Virus record (IMG/VR): IMGVR_UViG_3300042934_001371
Coordinates: 1-25,178 of that record
Origin: a virus
Length of the DNA stretch: 25,178 nucleotides
Reading direction: 5' to 3' (one strand)
The notes beneath the pieces are model-generated. The model was given only the letters and a program-made list of their open reading frames with translations, had not been told where the DNA came from and ran no database searches. Below, piece by piece: positions 5,177-12,987 of this stretch (positions are counted from its first letter, which is position 1; the number at the start of each line of letters is the position of its first letter). The position numbers and the translations under genes are program-made.

Positions 5177-6896
5177 ACCTGGCGTAAATTACGCTGATTT
5201 ATTTGCTAAAGGTGTTCGTAAAAATCCGCACAAGTATCCGAAAACAGTTCGTTTGGCTATTGATCGCTGGTATCGATGGAAGAAACGTAAAGATATTTGG
5301 TTTGATGTTGATCGTGCGAATGAAATGATGGATTGGGTTGAATCGTTTATTGTTCACACAAAAGGCGATATGGTTGGTAAACCTTTTATTCTGGAACCAT
5401 GGGAAAAGTTTATTTATTCGTGGATCTATGGATGGGTAAAGATAAATGAAAAGGGACAAACAGTTCGGGTCACTCGTGAAGCTTACGTTCAGATTCCTAA
5501 AAAGAATGGCAAAACGTTGATTGGTGTGGGTTCTTTAGGATATGCGATGTATGGTGAGGGTGCTTTATCTGTCAATTGCTATGCATGTGCTTCCGATTAT
5601 GCTCAAGCGCAATACGCCGCACAACCATTCGCTGATACGATTTTGAATAACGAAGTGCTGCTTGATGGAACGAAAATTTTTAAAGGTCCCAAAGGAACCG
5701 TGGCAAGCGTCACTTATCGATATATTGTCGATAATATGGCTTATACAAATAAATTTATCGTTCAAACCAAAAATATCGAAAACATTGAGGGATCAAATCC
5801 ATATTTCATTGTTAACGATGAATTGCATAAGCAAGAAAAAATGGAGCAATACGACAACTTCAAATCTGCTCAAATCTCCTTGCCGCAACCTTTGATGTTT
5901 AACATTTCAACCGCTGGTAAAGGATCGTCTTCGGTCGGCATGCGTGTTTACCGTGAAGCCAAAGAAGTGTTGAAAAAGGACGATAACGATTCGAACTTTG
6001 TTTTGATTTACGAACCAAACAAAAACTATGATTGGACTGATCGTAAAGTTTGGGAAATGTGCAATCCTAACTGGGGGATATCTGTTGACTTGTCAGCTTT
6101 AGAATCAGCTTTTAAAACGGCTCAACGTTCTGCCCATTCAAAAGCTGAATTTTTGACCAAGCATTTGAATGTGTTCGTCAATGGTGCTGATAATTTCTTT
6201 GAACAAGATCAAGTAGAACCTTGCTTAGTATCTAGTAAAGAACTAGGGGATCTTCAAAATGAACCTTGCTATATAGGTTTGGATCTATCGAAAACACGAG
6301 ATTTAACTTGTGTTTCTCTCAATTTCCCAACATGGGATGAAAATGGAAAATCAATTTTAAAAGTTAAACAGCTCTATTTTATTCCGAGTGAAGATTTAGA
6401 TTTCCGAGAAAAAGAAGACAACGTACCTTATCGAGAGTTAGAAGAACAAGGGTTTGTTGAATTTTGCGATGGTAAGATGATTGATCAAGAGCAAATACTT
6501 CAGTTCATTGAAGATTGTATGGAACTATACGATATCCAGCAGGTCAATTATGATCCGGCGATGAGTGCCAAGCTTATCGATAAGTTGGAGAATCTAGGAC
6601 TAGAATGTATCGAGGTGCCACAGTATCCCAAATACTTGAACGGTCCATTCGATGATGTCGAGCGACTTTTCTATGAACAAAGAATATTATTCGATAATCC
6701 ACTTATGCTGTACTGTACATTAAATGTCGTAGCAGTAACCAATATGAGTGGACAAAAAGCGCCAAGTAAACGTCAGTCAAAAAAGAAGATTGATGGTTTC
6801 GTGGCGTTTTTATGTGCCCACAAAGAAACGATGAATCAAATGACAGATTTTGATGATGGGCAGTTGGCAGATTACTTGGGAAGTATTTACAGATAG
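5169..6896 (+). CDS. terL: Terminase large subunit (Terminase_1, HK97 type)
   Basis: A 575-residue packaging motor, the normal length for the family. The N-terminal ATPase has a Walker A-like IPKKNGKT (109-116) and Walker B IVNDE (214-218). The C-terminal RNase H-like nuclease begins around residue 368 with YIGLDLSKTRDLT, where the Asp coordinates metal, and further acidic residues follow (for example NYDPAMSAK around 460). The protein cuts concatemeric DNA at cos and pumps it into the prohead by ATP hydrolysis, docked on the portal. It starts within the end of terS. No frameshift or missing motif is seen. Confidence 0.95.
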   Translation: MIEPGVNYADLFAKGVRKNPHKYPKTVRLAIDRWYRWKKRKDIWFDVDRANEMMDWVESFIVHTKGDMVGKPFILEPWEKFIYSWIYGWVKINEKGQTVRVTREAYVQIPKKNGKTLIGVGSLGYAMYGEGALSVNCYACASDYAQAQYAAQPFADTILNNEVLLDGTKIFKGPKGTVASVTYRYIVDNMAYTNKFIVQTKNIENIEGSNPYFIVNDELHKQEKMEQYDNFKSAQISLPQPLMFNISTAGKGSSSVGMRVYREAKEVLKKDDNDSNFVLIYEPNKNYDWTDRKVWEMCNPNWGISVDLSALESAFKTAQRSAHSKAEFLTKHLNVFVNGADNFFEQDQVEPCLVSSKELGDLQNEPCYIGLDLSKTRDLTCVSLNFPTWDENGKSILKVKQLYFIPSEDLDFREKEDNVPYRELEEQGFVEFCDGKMIDQEQILQFIEDCMELYDIQQVNYDPAMSAKLIDKLENLGLECIEVPQYPKYLNGPFDDVERLFYEQRILFDNPLMLYCTLNVVAVTNMSGQKAPSKRQSKKKIDGFVAFLCAHKETMNQMTDFDDGQLADYLGSIYR

Positions 6897-6906
6897 GAGA
6901 AGAAAC

Positions 6907-7245
6907 ATGAGTTATTGGAAGACGAATCCCAAACACATGAAAAGAAATTTAGATATGTGGGTGGCTTTTGAAAACATATCTAGTTTAGAAGCGATGTCAA
7001 TGATTGATCAAAATGATATCGAAAATCTCTACTTTGTTGAGAAGCGAATAGAAATGTTACTTATGCCAAATGGTTTTGCTCGTTTAGAAGATCAGCTTAC
7101 AGATCTAATAAGGTTCGGTTCAGAAATAATCATTGAAACAGGCCGCACTTATTTCTTTAAGTTCAAAAAAATTAAAGCAGCACCAAAAAAGATTAGTGAT
7201 CAGTACATTGAACATTATTGGTTCAAAAGAACGAAAAGTCTTTAA
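6907..7245 (+). CDS. Hypothetical protein between terminase and portal, 112 aa
   Basis: ATG at 6907 follows AGGAGAAG by about 5 bases, directly after the terL stop. The 112-residue protein (MSYWKTNPKHMKRNLDMWVA...) is mixed alpha/beta with a basic C-terminal half (FFKFKKIKAAPKK). It has no membrane segment and no motif I recognise. Many HK97-type phages have nothing or only a very short protein at this place. Translation in register with the late operon makes a structural or packaging-accessory role possible, but that is inference only. Confidence 0.65.
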   Translation: MSYWKTNPKHMKRNLDMWVAFENISSLEAMSMIDQNDIENLYFVEKRIEMLLMPNGFARLEDQLTDLIRFGSEIIIETGRTYFFKFKKIKAAPKKISDQYIEHYWFKRTKSL

Positions 7246-7275
7246 GGGCGATTATTTGAAAGGCGGTGAGACTTA

Positions 7276-8502
7276 TTGAGATTAAGAGATAGAATTTCAA
7301 ATGCAGTATTTTCATTCATGGAAAAGCGAGGGTATCTTGAAGACATCTTTGGTAAAACGACACGTTATGGCCAAAGGTATGTTACTGACAATTCAATCAT
7401 GGAATCGTCTGATGTATATGAATTGGTTCAAGATATTTCCAATCAAGTAGCATTAGCCACTCCAATTGTGATTGGGCCGAATGGTCAAGAAGTAAAAGAT
7501 CATTTCTTGTTGAATATCCTAAATAACCCAAATGATTATCTAACCGGGTTCGAGTTTTCGAAGTTGGAAACAAATACACTTTTGATTAATGGAGAAACAT
7601 TTCCTTTGACGGATCGTGATCAACTCCATTTGGCGTATGGTGTTACTACCAAAATCAATGAACGGTTGCAAGAAGAATTTAGTATGAATGGTCAGGATAT
7701 ACCTAGTCAAATGATCAGGCATATCAAAAACATTGGTACTGATTCATTAAAAGGTGCTGGAATTATCGACCTAGCCAGAAATACTCTAGAAGGCGTTCTG
7801 AGCGCCGAAAAGGTTTTAACAGATAAATACTCAAAAGGTGGATTACTTGCGTTCATGCTCAAACTGGATGCGCACATTAATCCAAATAACAGCGCACAAA
7901 CTCAAATCGTTGCAAAGATTCTTGACCAGTTAGAAGGAACCCAAGACGACAACAACCACACAGTCAAGATGATTCCTTTGGGGAAAGGATATTCAATTGA
8001 AACTTTAAAAAGTCCAGTTGATGATGCAGCAATTTTGAATTACTTGGGTGTGTACAAGAAAGATTTGGGGAAATTTTTGGGGATCAATGTCGATACTTAT
8101 CAAGCATTGATGAAGTCGGATATTGAAAAAGCAATGATGTACTTGCATAACAAAGCAATCAAACCAATATTGAAGAACAAGGGCGAACATTACACCGCTC
8201 TTTTTTTTATGCCTAATTCTGGTTATCGAGTGGAATGGAAAATCAATATTTTAGACTTTGTTCCTTATTCAACCAAAACAAATATTGGTTATAACATTGT
8301 TCGTACTGGTATTACAAGCCCAGACAATGTGGCAGATATGCTTGGTTTCCCTAAACAAAACACGCCAGAAACACAAGCAATCTATATTTCTAATGATTTA
8401 TCGAGGATCGGCCAAAAGAATGCAACAGATGATTCGTTGCCTACTGGTGATGATCTGAAGGGAGGTGATGGAAATGAAAAAGAAGGAAATTCGGACATTT
8501 GA
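7276..8502 (+). CDS. Portal protein, HK97 family
   Basis: A 408-residue portal of usual length. Family features are the early SSDVYELVQDISNQVALAT segment (about 43-61), the helical stem region, and GVYKKDLGKFLGINVDTYQ near residue 260-278. Twelve copies form the ring at one capsid vertex through which terminase pumps DNA and to which the neck attaches. The start is a TTG at 7276 with AGGCGGTGAG upstream. The 3' end overlaps the protease gene by about 30 bases, a common coupling in this gene order. The C-terminal ~30 residues are Gly/Asp/Asn-rich and probably disordered. Confidence 0.92.
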   Translation: MRLRDRISNAVFSFMEKRGYLEDIFGKTTRYGQRYVTDNSIMESSDVYELVQDISNQVALATPIVIGPNGQEVKDHFLLNILNNPNDYLTGFEFSKLETNTLLINGETFPLTDRDQLHLAYGVTTKINERLQEEFSMNGQDIPSQMIRHIKNIGTDSLKGAGIIDLARNTLEGVLSAEKVLTDKYSKGGLLAFMLKLDAHINPNNSAQTQIVAKILDQLEGTQDDNNHTVKMIPLGKGYSIETLKSPVDDAAILNYLGVYKKDLGKFLGINVDTYQALMKSDIEKAMMYLHNKAIKPILKNKGEHYTALFFMPNSGYRVEWKINILDFVPYSTKTNIGYNIVRTGITSPDNVADMLGFPKQNTPETQAIYISNDLSRIGQKNATDDSLPTGDDLKGGDGNEKEGNSDI

Positions 8503-9046
8503 TATCACCAACTTCAGTACAAGGGATGATACCGAAAACAATAGTCGAATCGTTACCGGTTATGCTGCTGTATTTAATAGCCGCACGCTTTTATGGGAAG
8601 GGCTTGAAGAAGTGATTTCTCCCGGTGCTTTTTCAAGAGCATTGTCTGGTTCAGACGTTCGATGTTTGTTTGACCATGATTGGTCCAAAGTCTTAGGACG
8701 TACTAAAAGTGGCACGCTTCGATTAGAAGAGGACGATCGTGGTTTGAAATTCGAAGTTGAATTGCCAAACACAACAGTCGCAAATGATCTTATTGAGTCC
8801 ATGCAACGCGGCGATATCAATCAATGCAGTTTTGGTTTTATTCCCACAGAAGAAACATGGGATTACAACACTGACCCAGTGCTTCGTACGGTCAATGAAG
8901 TGGATTTATTCGAAGTATCAATTGTTTCTTTACCTGCTTATCAGGATACAGAAGCAGCGCTTGCTAGAAGCAAACAGGAAGTCCAGCAAGACATTGCAAC
9001 ACGCAAAAAAATGATTCAAAAAATTAACGGGGCGCTTAACGCATAG
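8474..9046 (+). CDS. HK97-family prohead protease
   Basis: A 190-residue serine protease of family S78 that matures the capsid by removing the delta domain of the capsid protein. Visible signatures are VTGYAAVFNS near the N-terminus, the catalytic His in LFDHDWSKVLGRTKSGTL (about residue 66), Ser in NQCSFGF (about 118), and EVDLFEVSIVSLPAY (about 140-154). ATG 8474 is chosen over GTG 8465 and ATG 8468 because GGGAGG (8460-8465) then has an 8-base gap. It begins inside the portal gene and is followed by its substrate 11 bases downstream. Confidence 0.93.
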   Translation: MKKKEIRTFDITNFSTRDDTENNSRIVTGYAAVFNSRTLLWEGLEEVISPGAFSRALSGSDVRCLFDHDWSKVLGRTKSGTLRLEEDDRGLKFEVELPNTTVANDLIESMQRGDINQCSFGFIPTEETWDYNTDPVLRTVNEVDLFEVSIVSLPAYQDTEAALARSKQEVQQDIATRKKMIQKINGALNA

Positions 9047-9057
9047 GAGGCTACATC

Positions 9058-10425
9058 ATGAACAAACCATTATTGAAAAAATTACAAGCTCGTCATGAGC
9101 AACGCTTGACGGAATTACGCGGACGAATCGAATCCGGTGAAGTACGTGAAGCTGATCTTGAATCCGTACAAAATGAAATTGACACTTTGATTGATGAACT
9201 AAAAGATATCAAGACAGAATTGGATGAAGGCACAGATGAACCAGCGACGGATCCCGCAGACGGTGAAGGTCGTTCAGCTGATGATGGGGATGATACAGAT
9301 CCAGTAGATCCACCAGCGGATGAGCCGGAAGCAGGCACGAAAGAAAATCGTGATGGGATGATCACTCAGGAACAACGCGATGGCTTGTTGGGCAACATTA
9401 AAAAAGGAATGGAAGGACGTAACGCTTTGAACAAAAAACAACGAGAGCGGCAACAGCGCAAAGCATTTGCTGATTTCATTGTCGGGAATATCTCTGAACA
9501 TGAAGCACGCGCATTAGGTATCGTTACTGGTAATGGATCTGTCACAGTTCCAGAAGTAATTGCTTCGGAAGTTATTACGTACGCACAAGAAGAAAACTTG
9601 TTACGTAAATATGGGGTAGTAAAACGTACGGCAGGAGACGTTAAATATCCGTTCCTTGTCAAAAAAGCAATGGCAAACGTCAGCAAGAAAGAACGTACGA
9701 CAGATGTTCCTGAAACGGATATCGAATTTGATGAGATCACATTGGATCCAGCTGAATTCGATGCATTGGCAACTGTAACTAAGAAGTTATTGAAAATGTC
9801 TGGTGTTCCAGTTGAAGATATCGTGGTCGAAGAATTGAAGAAAGCCTATGTACGAAAAGAAATCAACTACATGTTCAATGGTGATGACGCAGGGAATGAA
9901 AACCCTGGCGCATTAGCTAAAAAAGCTGTGGCATTTACACCTGAAGTAGCTGTGGATTTGACTGCTGTAGATGCTGGTCAAAAACTTTATGACGCTTTGA
10001 TCGAAATGAAAAACACTCCTGTGTCTGAAGTAATGAAAAAAGGTCGTTTCATTATCAATCGGGCTGCATTGACTGCAGTTGAAAAAATGAAAACAACTGA
10101 CGGTTTCCCATTGTTACGGCCATTCACCCAAGCTGAAGGCGGAATCGGGCATACTTTGGTTGGATACCCTGTTGATTGGACTGATGCTGCAGATAAGAAA
10201 GGCGAAGTTGATACACCGGTTATTTACTTCGGGGACTTCTCTGCATTTAAAATTCAAGAAGTTATTGGAGCATTGGAAATTCAAAAACTGGTTGAAAAAT
10301 TCTCTGGTAAGAACCAAATTGGTTTCCAAATCTATAACTTGTTAGATGGGCAGCTAATCTACTCGCCATTTGAACCAGCGGTTTATCGTTATGAAATTGG
10401 GGCAGTTGCTGGCGGCGGTGAATAA
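9058..10425 (+). CDS. Major capsid protein, HK97 fold, with N-terminal delta domain
   Basis: A 455-residue capsid protein. The first ~55 residues form a charged coiled coil (delta/scaffold domain). A strongly acidic Asp/Glu/Pro/Gly-rich linker (about 57-96) follows, and then the HK97 core from about residue 130 with the typical GNGSVTVPEVIASEVI start. The protease gene just upstream should cleave between delta domain and core; the exact site is not visible. The core ends FEPAVYRYEIGAVAGGGE. About 415 copies would form a T=7 shell in this family. A strong AGGAGG lies 8 bases before the ATG. Confidence 0.94.
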   Translation: MNKPLLKKLQARHEQRLTELRGRIESGEVREADLESVQNEIDTLIDELKDIKTELDEGTDEPATDPADGEGRSADDGDDTDPVDPPADEPEAGTKENRDGMITQEQRDGLLGNIKKGMEGRNALNKKQRERQQRKAFADFIVGNISEHEARALGIVTGNGSVTVPEVIASEVITYAQEENLLRKYGVVKRTAGDVKYPFLVKKAMANVSKKERTTDVPETDIEFDEITLDPAEFDALATVTKKLLKMSGVPVEDIVVEELKKAYVRKEINYMFNGDDAGNENPGALAKKAVAFTPEVAVDLTAVDAGQKLYDALIEMKNTPVSEVMKKGRFIINRAALTAVEKMKTTDGFPLLRPFTQAEGGIGHTLVGYPVDWTDAADKKGEVDTPVIYFGDFSAFKIQEVIGALEIQKLVEKFSGKNQIGFQIYNLLDGQLIYSPFEPAVYRYEIGAVAGGGE

Positions 10426-10427
10426 TC

Positions 10428-10715
10428 ATGGCTGATGAACCTAAAGAGTTATCTTTAGAAGAAAAGTTCAAGGCTCATATTCATTTTGAAGAGGGTATGG
10501 ATGATTCCATGCTCTCTTTCTATTTGGAGATGGCCAAGGACTACGTGATGACCGCTACTGGTGGTCAAAAAGAATATTTGATTTTATTGGTGGCTGGTAT
10601 TGGTTATGAGTATCGTGTTGCCGAAGGTGAATTAGAAGCAGCGTTGAATGCCATTACACCATTTATTGTACAAGGGGTGATCCAAAATGCCGAAGCGACA
10701 GACCAACAAACTTAG
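10428..10715 (+). CDS. Head-tail connector (gp6-like adaptor)
   Basis: A 95-residue, mostly helical, acidic protein directly after the capsid gene. It has the helix pattern of HK97 gp6/Phage_connect-type adaptors (SLEEKFKAHIHFEEGMDDSM, LSFYLEMAKDYVMTATG) that form a ring beneath the portal and start the neck. GGCGGTGA precedes the ATG. The gene overlaps the next one by 29 bases. The call comes from gene order plus the recognisable N-terminal helical region, since the sequence of these adaptors is poorly conserved. Confidence 0.75.
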   Translation: MADEPKELSLEEKFKAHIHFEEGMDDSMLSFYLEMAKDYVMTATGGQKEYLILLVAGIGYEYRVAEGELEAALNAITPFIVQGVIQNAEATDQQT

Positions 10716-11013
10716 GTGGAAGGCTAAATTATTGGATATCGTCGAAACAGTTGACGATCATGATCGACCGGTCACTGAATACCAAGAAAATCGTGATCTT
10801 TGGTATCAGGATATCGGCGTGAGTGCACAAGAAAAATATCTTTCGCAACAAGCTAAAACTGAAGTTGTCAGACGGATTAAGATTAGATTGGATAAATCTA
10901 TCACCGAAAAGCTAAGTGCCGTAAGAATTGATTCTGTGGCTTATAACATTACTCGTATTTATACGAATGTTGATGATCGTGAAATGGAGTTGAGTTTGGC
11001 TTATGTCGATTAG
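10687..11013 (+). CDS. Head closure (head-tail adaptor/stopper) protein
   Basis: A 108-residue beta-rich protein of the SPP1 gp16/Phage_H_T_join type: a basic N-terminus, RDLWYQDIGVSAQEKYLSQQ, TEVVRRIKIRLDKSIT, and a final strand MELSLAYVD. It closes the filled capsid and forms the site for tail attachment. AAGGGGTG lies 7 bases before the ATG. It overlaps the upstream connector (29 bases) and downstream neck gene (11 bases), so all are coupled. Function is by family and position. Confidence 0.78.
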   Translation: MPKRQTNKLRWKAKLLDIVETVDDHDRPVTEYQENRDLWYQDIGVSAQEKYLSQQAKTEVVRRIKIRLDKSITEKLSAVRIDSVAYNITRIYTNVDDREMELSLAYVD

Positions 11014-11338
11014 TTTAAATGAATTGAGAACATTACTTAAAACACTTCCCTACAAACTATATCGGGATATGGCGCCAAAAAACACAGCCTATCCTTATAT
11101 GGTTTACACCTACGATAGCACTGAAAATGTTCATGCCAGCAGCAATGTCTATCGTCGAAAACGAACCTATCAATTGTCACTGTTTACTGACGGTACCGAA
11201 GATGATCTATTGCCGATTGAAGACTTGTTTGCAAAGAACAAGATTCAATATGGCGATTTCTATTCAACTGCTGGTTCCGAAAATGATGACACGATCACTA
11301 ATTTCTATACAGAAATACAGGTGATTGTCGATGGCTAG
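11003..11338 (+). CDS. Neck/tail-completion protein
   Basis: A 111-residue protein with a pattern like DUF3168/tail-terminator proteins: an N-terminal helix, the AYPYMVYTYDSTENVHAS strand pair, and RRKRTYQLSLFTDG. These form the ring joining tail to head. It lies between the head-closure gene and an HK97 gp10-like gene, both overlapped by a few bases. In many relatives the terminator comes after gp10, so the order is slightly different here or this is a diverged neck protein. The structural role in the neck is likely; the exact subunit identity is less certain. Confidence 0.65.
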   Translation: MSISLNELRTLLKTLPYKLYRDMAPKNTAYPYMVYTYDSTENVHASSNVYRRKRTYQLSLFTDGTEDDLLPIEDLFAKNKIQYGDFYSTAGSENDDTITNFYTEIQVIVDG

Positions 11339-11693
11339 AAAAAACGGATTTGAAGCACAAGCTGACTTCTTTGGTAATTTGATGAAACAAGACCCAACGA
11401 AGATCACAATGAAGTCACTAGAAGAAGCTGCTGAGTACTATTTGCAAATGCTTATGCCAAACATTCCAGAATCTTTATTTGACAAAGAACATGCGAAAGA
11501 TCATGTAAAAGTTGAAATAGGAAAGAAGAATGTGCAAGTTGCATTTGAGAATACAGCTTATTATTGGCGGTTCCCGGAAAACGGCACTGTTGATCAAAAA
11601 GCGCAACGCTTCGCAAGCAAGACTTACAAAAAACATAGCGATAAAATCGCTGAAATTATGACAAGAAAAATTATGAACCAATGGAAAGGATGA
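11331..11693 (+). CDS. HK97 gp10-like neck/tail protein
   Basis: A 120-residue protein with the gp10 pattern: an N-terminal helix (GFEAQADFFGNLMKQ), a helical EAAEYYLQMLMPNIP segment, KVEIGKKNVQVAFENTAYYW and a basic end. HK97 gp10-family proteins act in head-tail joining. ATG 11331 lies 8 bases inside the previous gene's end; the ribosome binding site (AGGTGAT) is modest, in keeping with translational coupling. No special feature is seen. Confidence 0.72.
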   Translation: MARKNGFEAQADFFGNLMKQDPTKITMKSLEEAAEYYLQMLMPNIPESLFDKEHAKDHVKVEIGKKNVQVAFENTAYYWRFPENGTVDQKAQRFASKTYKKHSDKIAEIMTRKIMNQWKG

Positions 11694-11698
11694 TTTCT

Positions 11699-12331
11699 TT
11701 GGATGCAAAAGAAATTAAGTTTTTTGAAGGATTAGATGATATTCTAATCGGAATGATGCTAATACCTGAGTCACCGAATGCAGCACCAACGTATGATGAA
11801 ATTGTACGTTTGCCAATTGCAACCGAGTTAGGCATTAGCGGTAATGGAACCACATTGGAAAAATATGCGTCTAGCAAGTTATTCCGTTCAATCAGTCGAG
11901 AAACCAAGCATGAAGTCGCATTGACCCATGTCGGTATTCCAGTCGCATTAATGGATAAACTGAAAGGGTTAGTCGCAACAAAAGGCGTTACTTTCAACAA
12001 AACAGAAGTTACTGAAATGCCTTATTTTGCTTTTGGTTTTATTGGCAATATCGAAGGTGGCGGTAAGAAGGCGGTTTGGTATCCTAAAGTCCAACTGTCG
12101 AATGTCATTGATGATACATACGTTACGGCAGAATCGGAGATTGATATCGCTGATGTAACTGCCAATTTAAACGCGTACGGTTTGAATTTCAACAACGTAT
12201 TGTACTCAACATTTGATTCCTATCGCGAGAGCGCAGAAGGAATCACTTTGGACCAATTTATTGCACAACCGGTCTATAGTGAAGAACAATGGGCAACCTT
12301 ATCTGCAGCACCATCTGGTGGTGGCGACTAA
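11699..12331 (+). CDS. Major tail tube protein
   Basis: A protein of about 210 residues at the standard place for the tail tube subunit, between the neck proteins and the tail chaperones. It is beta-rich with FFEGLDDILIG, an FGFIGNIEGGGKKAVWYPKV pair of strands, YVTAESEIDIADVTANLNAY near residue 155, and a Ser/Gly-rich end PSGGGD. Hexamers stack around the tape measure to form the tail tube. Three starts are possible (ATG 11681, ATG 11690, TTG 11699). TTG 11699 is preferred as AAAGGA is then 9 bases upstream; the two ATGs overlap or abut that site. Confidence 0.85.
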   Translation: MDAKEIKFFEGLDDILIGMMLIPESPNAAPTYDEIVRLPIATELGISGNGTTLEKYASSKLFRSISRETKHEVALTHVGIPVALMDKLKGLVATKGVTFNKTEVTEMPYFAFGFIGNIEGGGKKAVWYPKVQLSNVIDDTYVTAESEIDIADVTANLNAYGLNFNNVLYSTFDSYRESAEGITLDQFIAQPVYSEEQWATLSAAPSGGGD

Positions 12332-12795
12332 TGGCAAAATTATCCGATTATGGCATTACATTAGGCGAATTAGAAACAGTCACTATTCAAGGGCATAAAT
12401 TTCCGGTAGATGCCACCATGGAAACATGGGAATTTATCGCTGAAATCTATGATCAAGATTATTCTGTTTTTGAAGCAGATATGAATGACATGTTAAAACG
12501 AGCAGATGGCCGAATGGATTTAAGATCCGTCACGCCATCTGATTTTAAAATTATGCGAGCATTGATCTATGGCATGCTACGGACTGGTGGACTTGATGAA
12601 GATCCTAAGACGATTGAACGTTTCTTAGGAATGGGCGAGGAAGTGTTGCAAGTCTACTCAGTTTGTATGAGGATTTACGCACCAAAACAATTCCAAGAGG
12701 TAGACTTAAAAAAATCCAAAAAGCCACAAGATTATCAAGTCTCAAAAACCCAAAAAAGAAAAAATCAAAAGCGAAATCGCAACAAGAACCGATAG
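12331..12795 (+). CDS. Tail assembly chaperone G
   Basis: A 154-residue protein starting at the ATG that overlaps the tail tube stop (TAATG). A helical core (METWEFIAEIYDQDYSVFEA and following) is followed by a very basic Lys/Arg/Asn end. Gene G-type proteins coat the tape measure and guide tail assembly; a minority of ribosomes shift frame to make the longer G-T protein. Two A-rich slippery heptamers lie near the end (12708-12714 and 12759-12765), and an open -1 frame continues to 12974. Position between tail tube and tape measure is exactly as in lambda-like tails. Confidence 0.85.
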   Translation: MAKLSDYGITLGELETVTIQGHKFPVDATMETWEFIAEIYDQDYSVFEADMNDMLKRADGRMDLRSVTPSDFKIMRALIYGMLRTGGLDEDPKTIERFLGMGEEVLQVYSVCMRIYAPKQFQEVDLKKSKKPQDYQVSKTQKRKNQKRNRNKNR

Positions 12796-12974
12796 GCACT
12801 CCTTGGGATTTCTATCTTTATGTAGCCCTCACTCTATTGAATTGGAGTGAGGATTTCTTTTTACGAGCAACGCCAAACTTGTGGCTTAAATCCTATATCC
12901 AGTGGCTATTAGCGAATGTTCCAGATTTTGAAATACCTGAAACGACTACGTTAGACAATAGCCCGTTCTGGTAG
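12663..12974 (+). CDS. T part of tail chaperone G-T, made by -1 frameshift
   Basis: This open frame is -1 relative to gene G and overlaps its last 133 bases. Its unique part after the G stop encodes about 60 residues (GTPWDFYLYVALTLLNWSED...) that are hydrophobic and helical, as in T extensions that bind the tail tube protein. It has no ribosome binding site or good ATG of its own, so it should be made as a G-T fusion of 214 residues by slippage at A-AAA-AAA (12708) or A-AAA-AAT (12759); both give the same total length. Confidence 0.8.
   Translation: MYEDLRTKTIPRGRLKKIQKATRLSSLKNPKKKKSKAKSQQEPIGTPWDFYLYVALTLLNWSEDFFLRATPNLWLKSYIQWLLANVPDFEIPETTTLDNSPFW
12708..12714 (+). other. Slippery heptamer 1 for G/G-T frameshift
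   Basis: Seven A in a row read as TTA-AAA-AAA in the G frame, so both tRNAs can re-pair after a one-base backward slip into the open -1 frame. It lies 28 codons before the G stop. No strong stem-loop is evident right after it. Confidence 0.45.
12759..12765 (+). other. Slippery heptamer 2 for G/G-T frameshift
   Basis: AAAAAAT read as AGA-AAA-AAT in the G frame fits the X-XXY-YYZ rule for -1 slippage and is closer to the G stop than the first site. A tiny GCGA/TCGC inverted pair follows at 12771-12780 but is too small to be a convincing pause structure. Which of the two sites is used cannot be told from sequence. Confidence 0.45.
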
Positions 12975-12987
12975 AAAGGAGAGAAGC

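Noticed and set aside
9093-9740. Open frames on the minus strand across the capsid gene
   Set aside because: Shadows of the capsid frame: low-complexity Ser-rich translations without ribosome binding sites.
9058-10425. Acidic linker of the capsid protein as an inserted domain
   Set aside because: It is best explained as the normal disordered join between delta domain and capsid core in HK97-type proteins.
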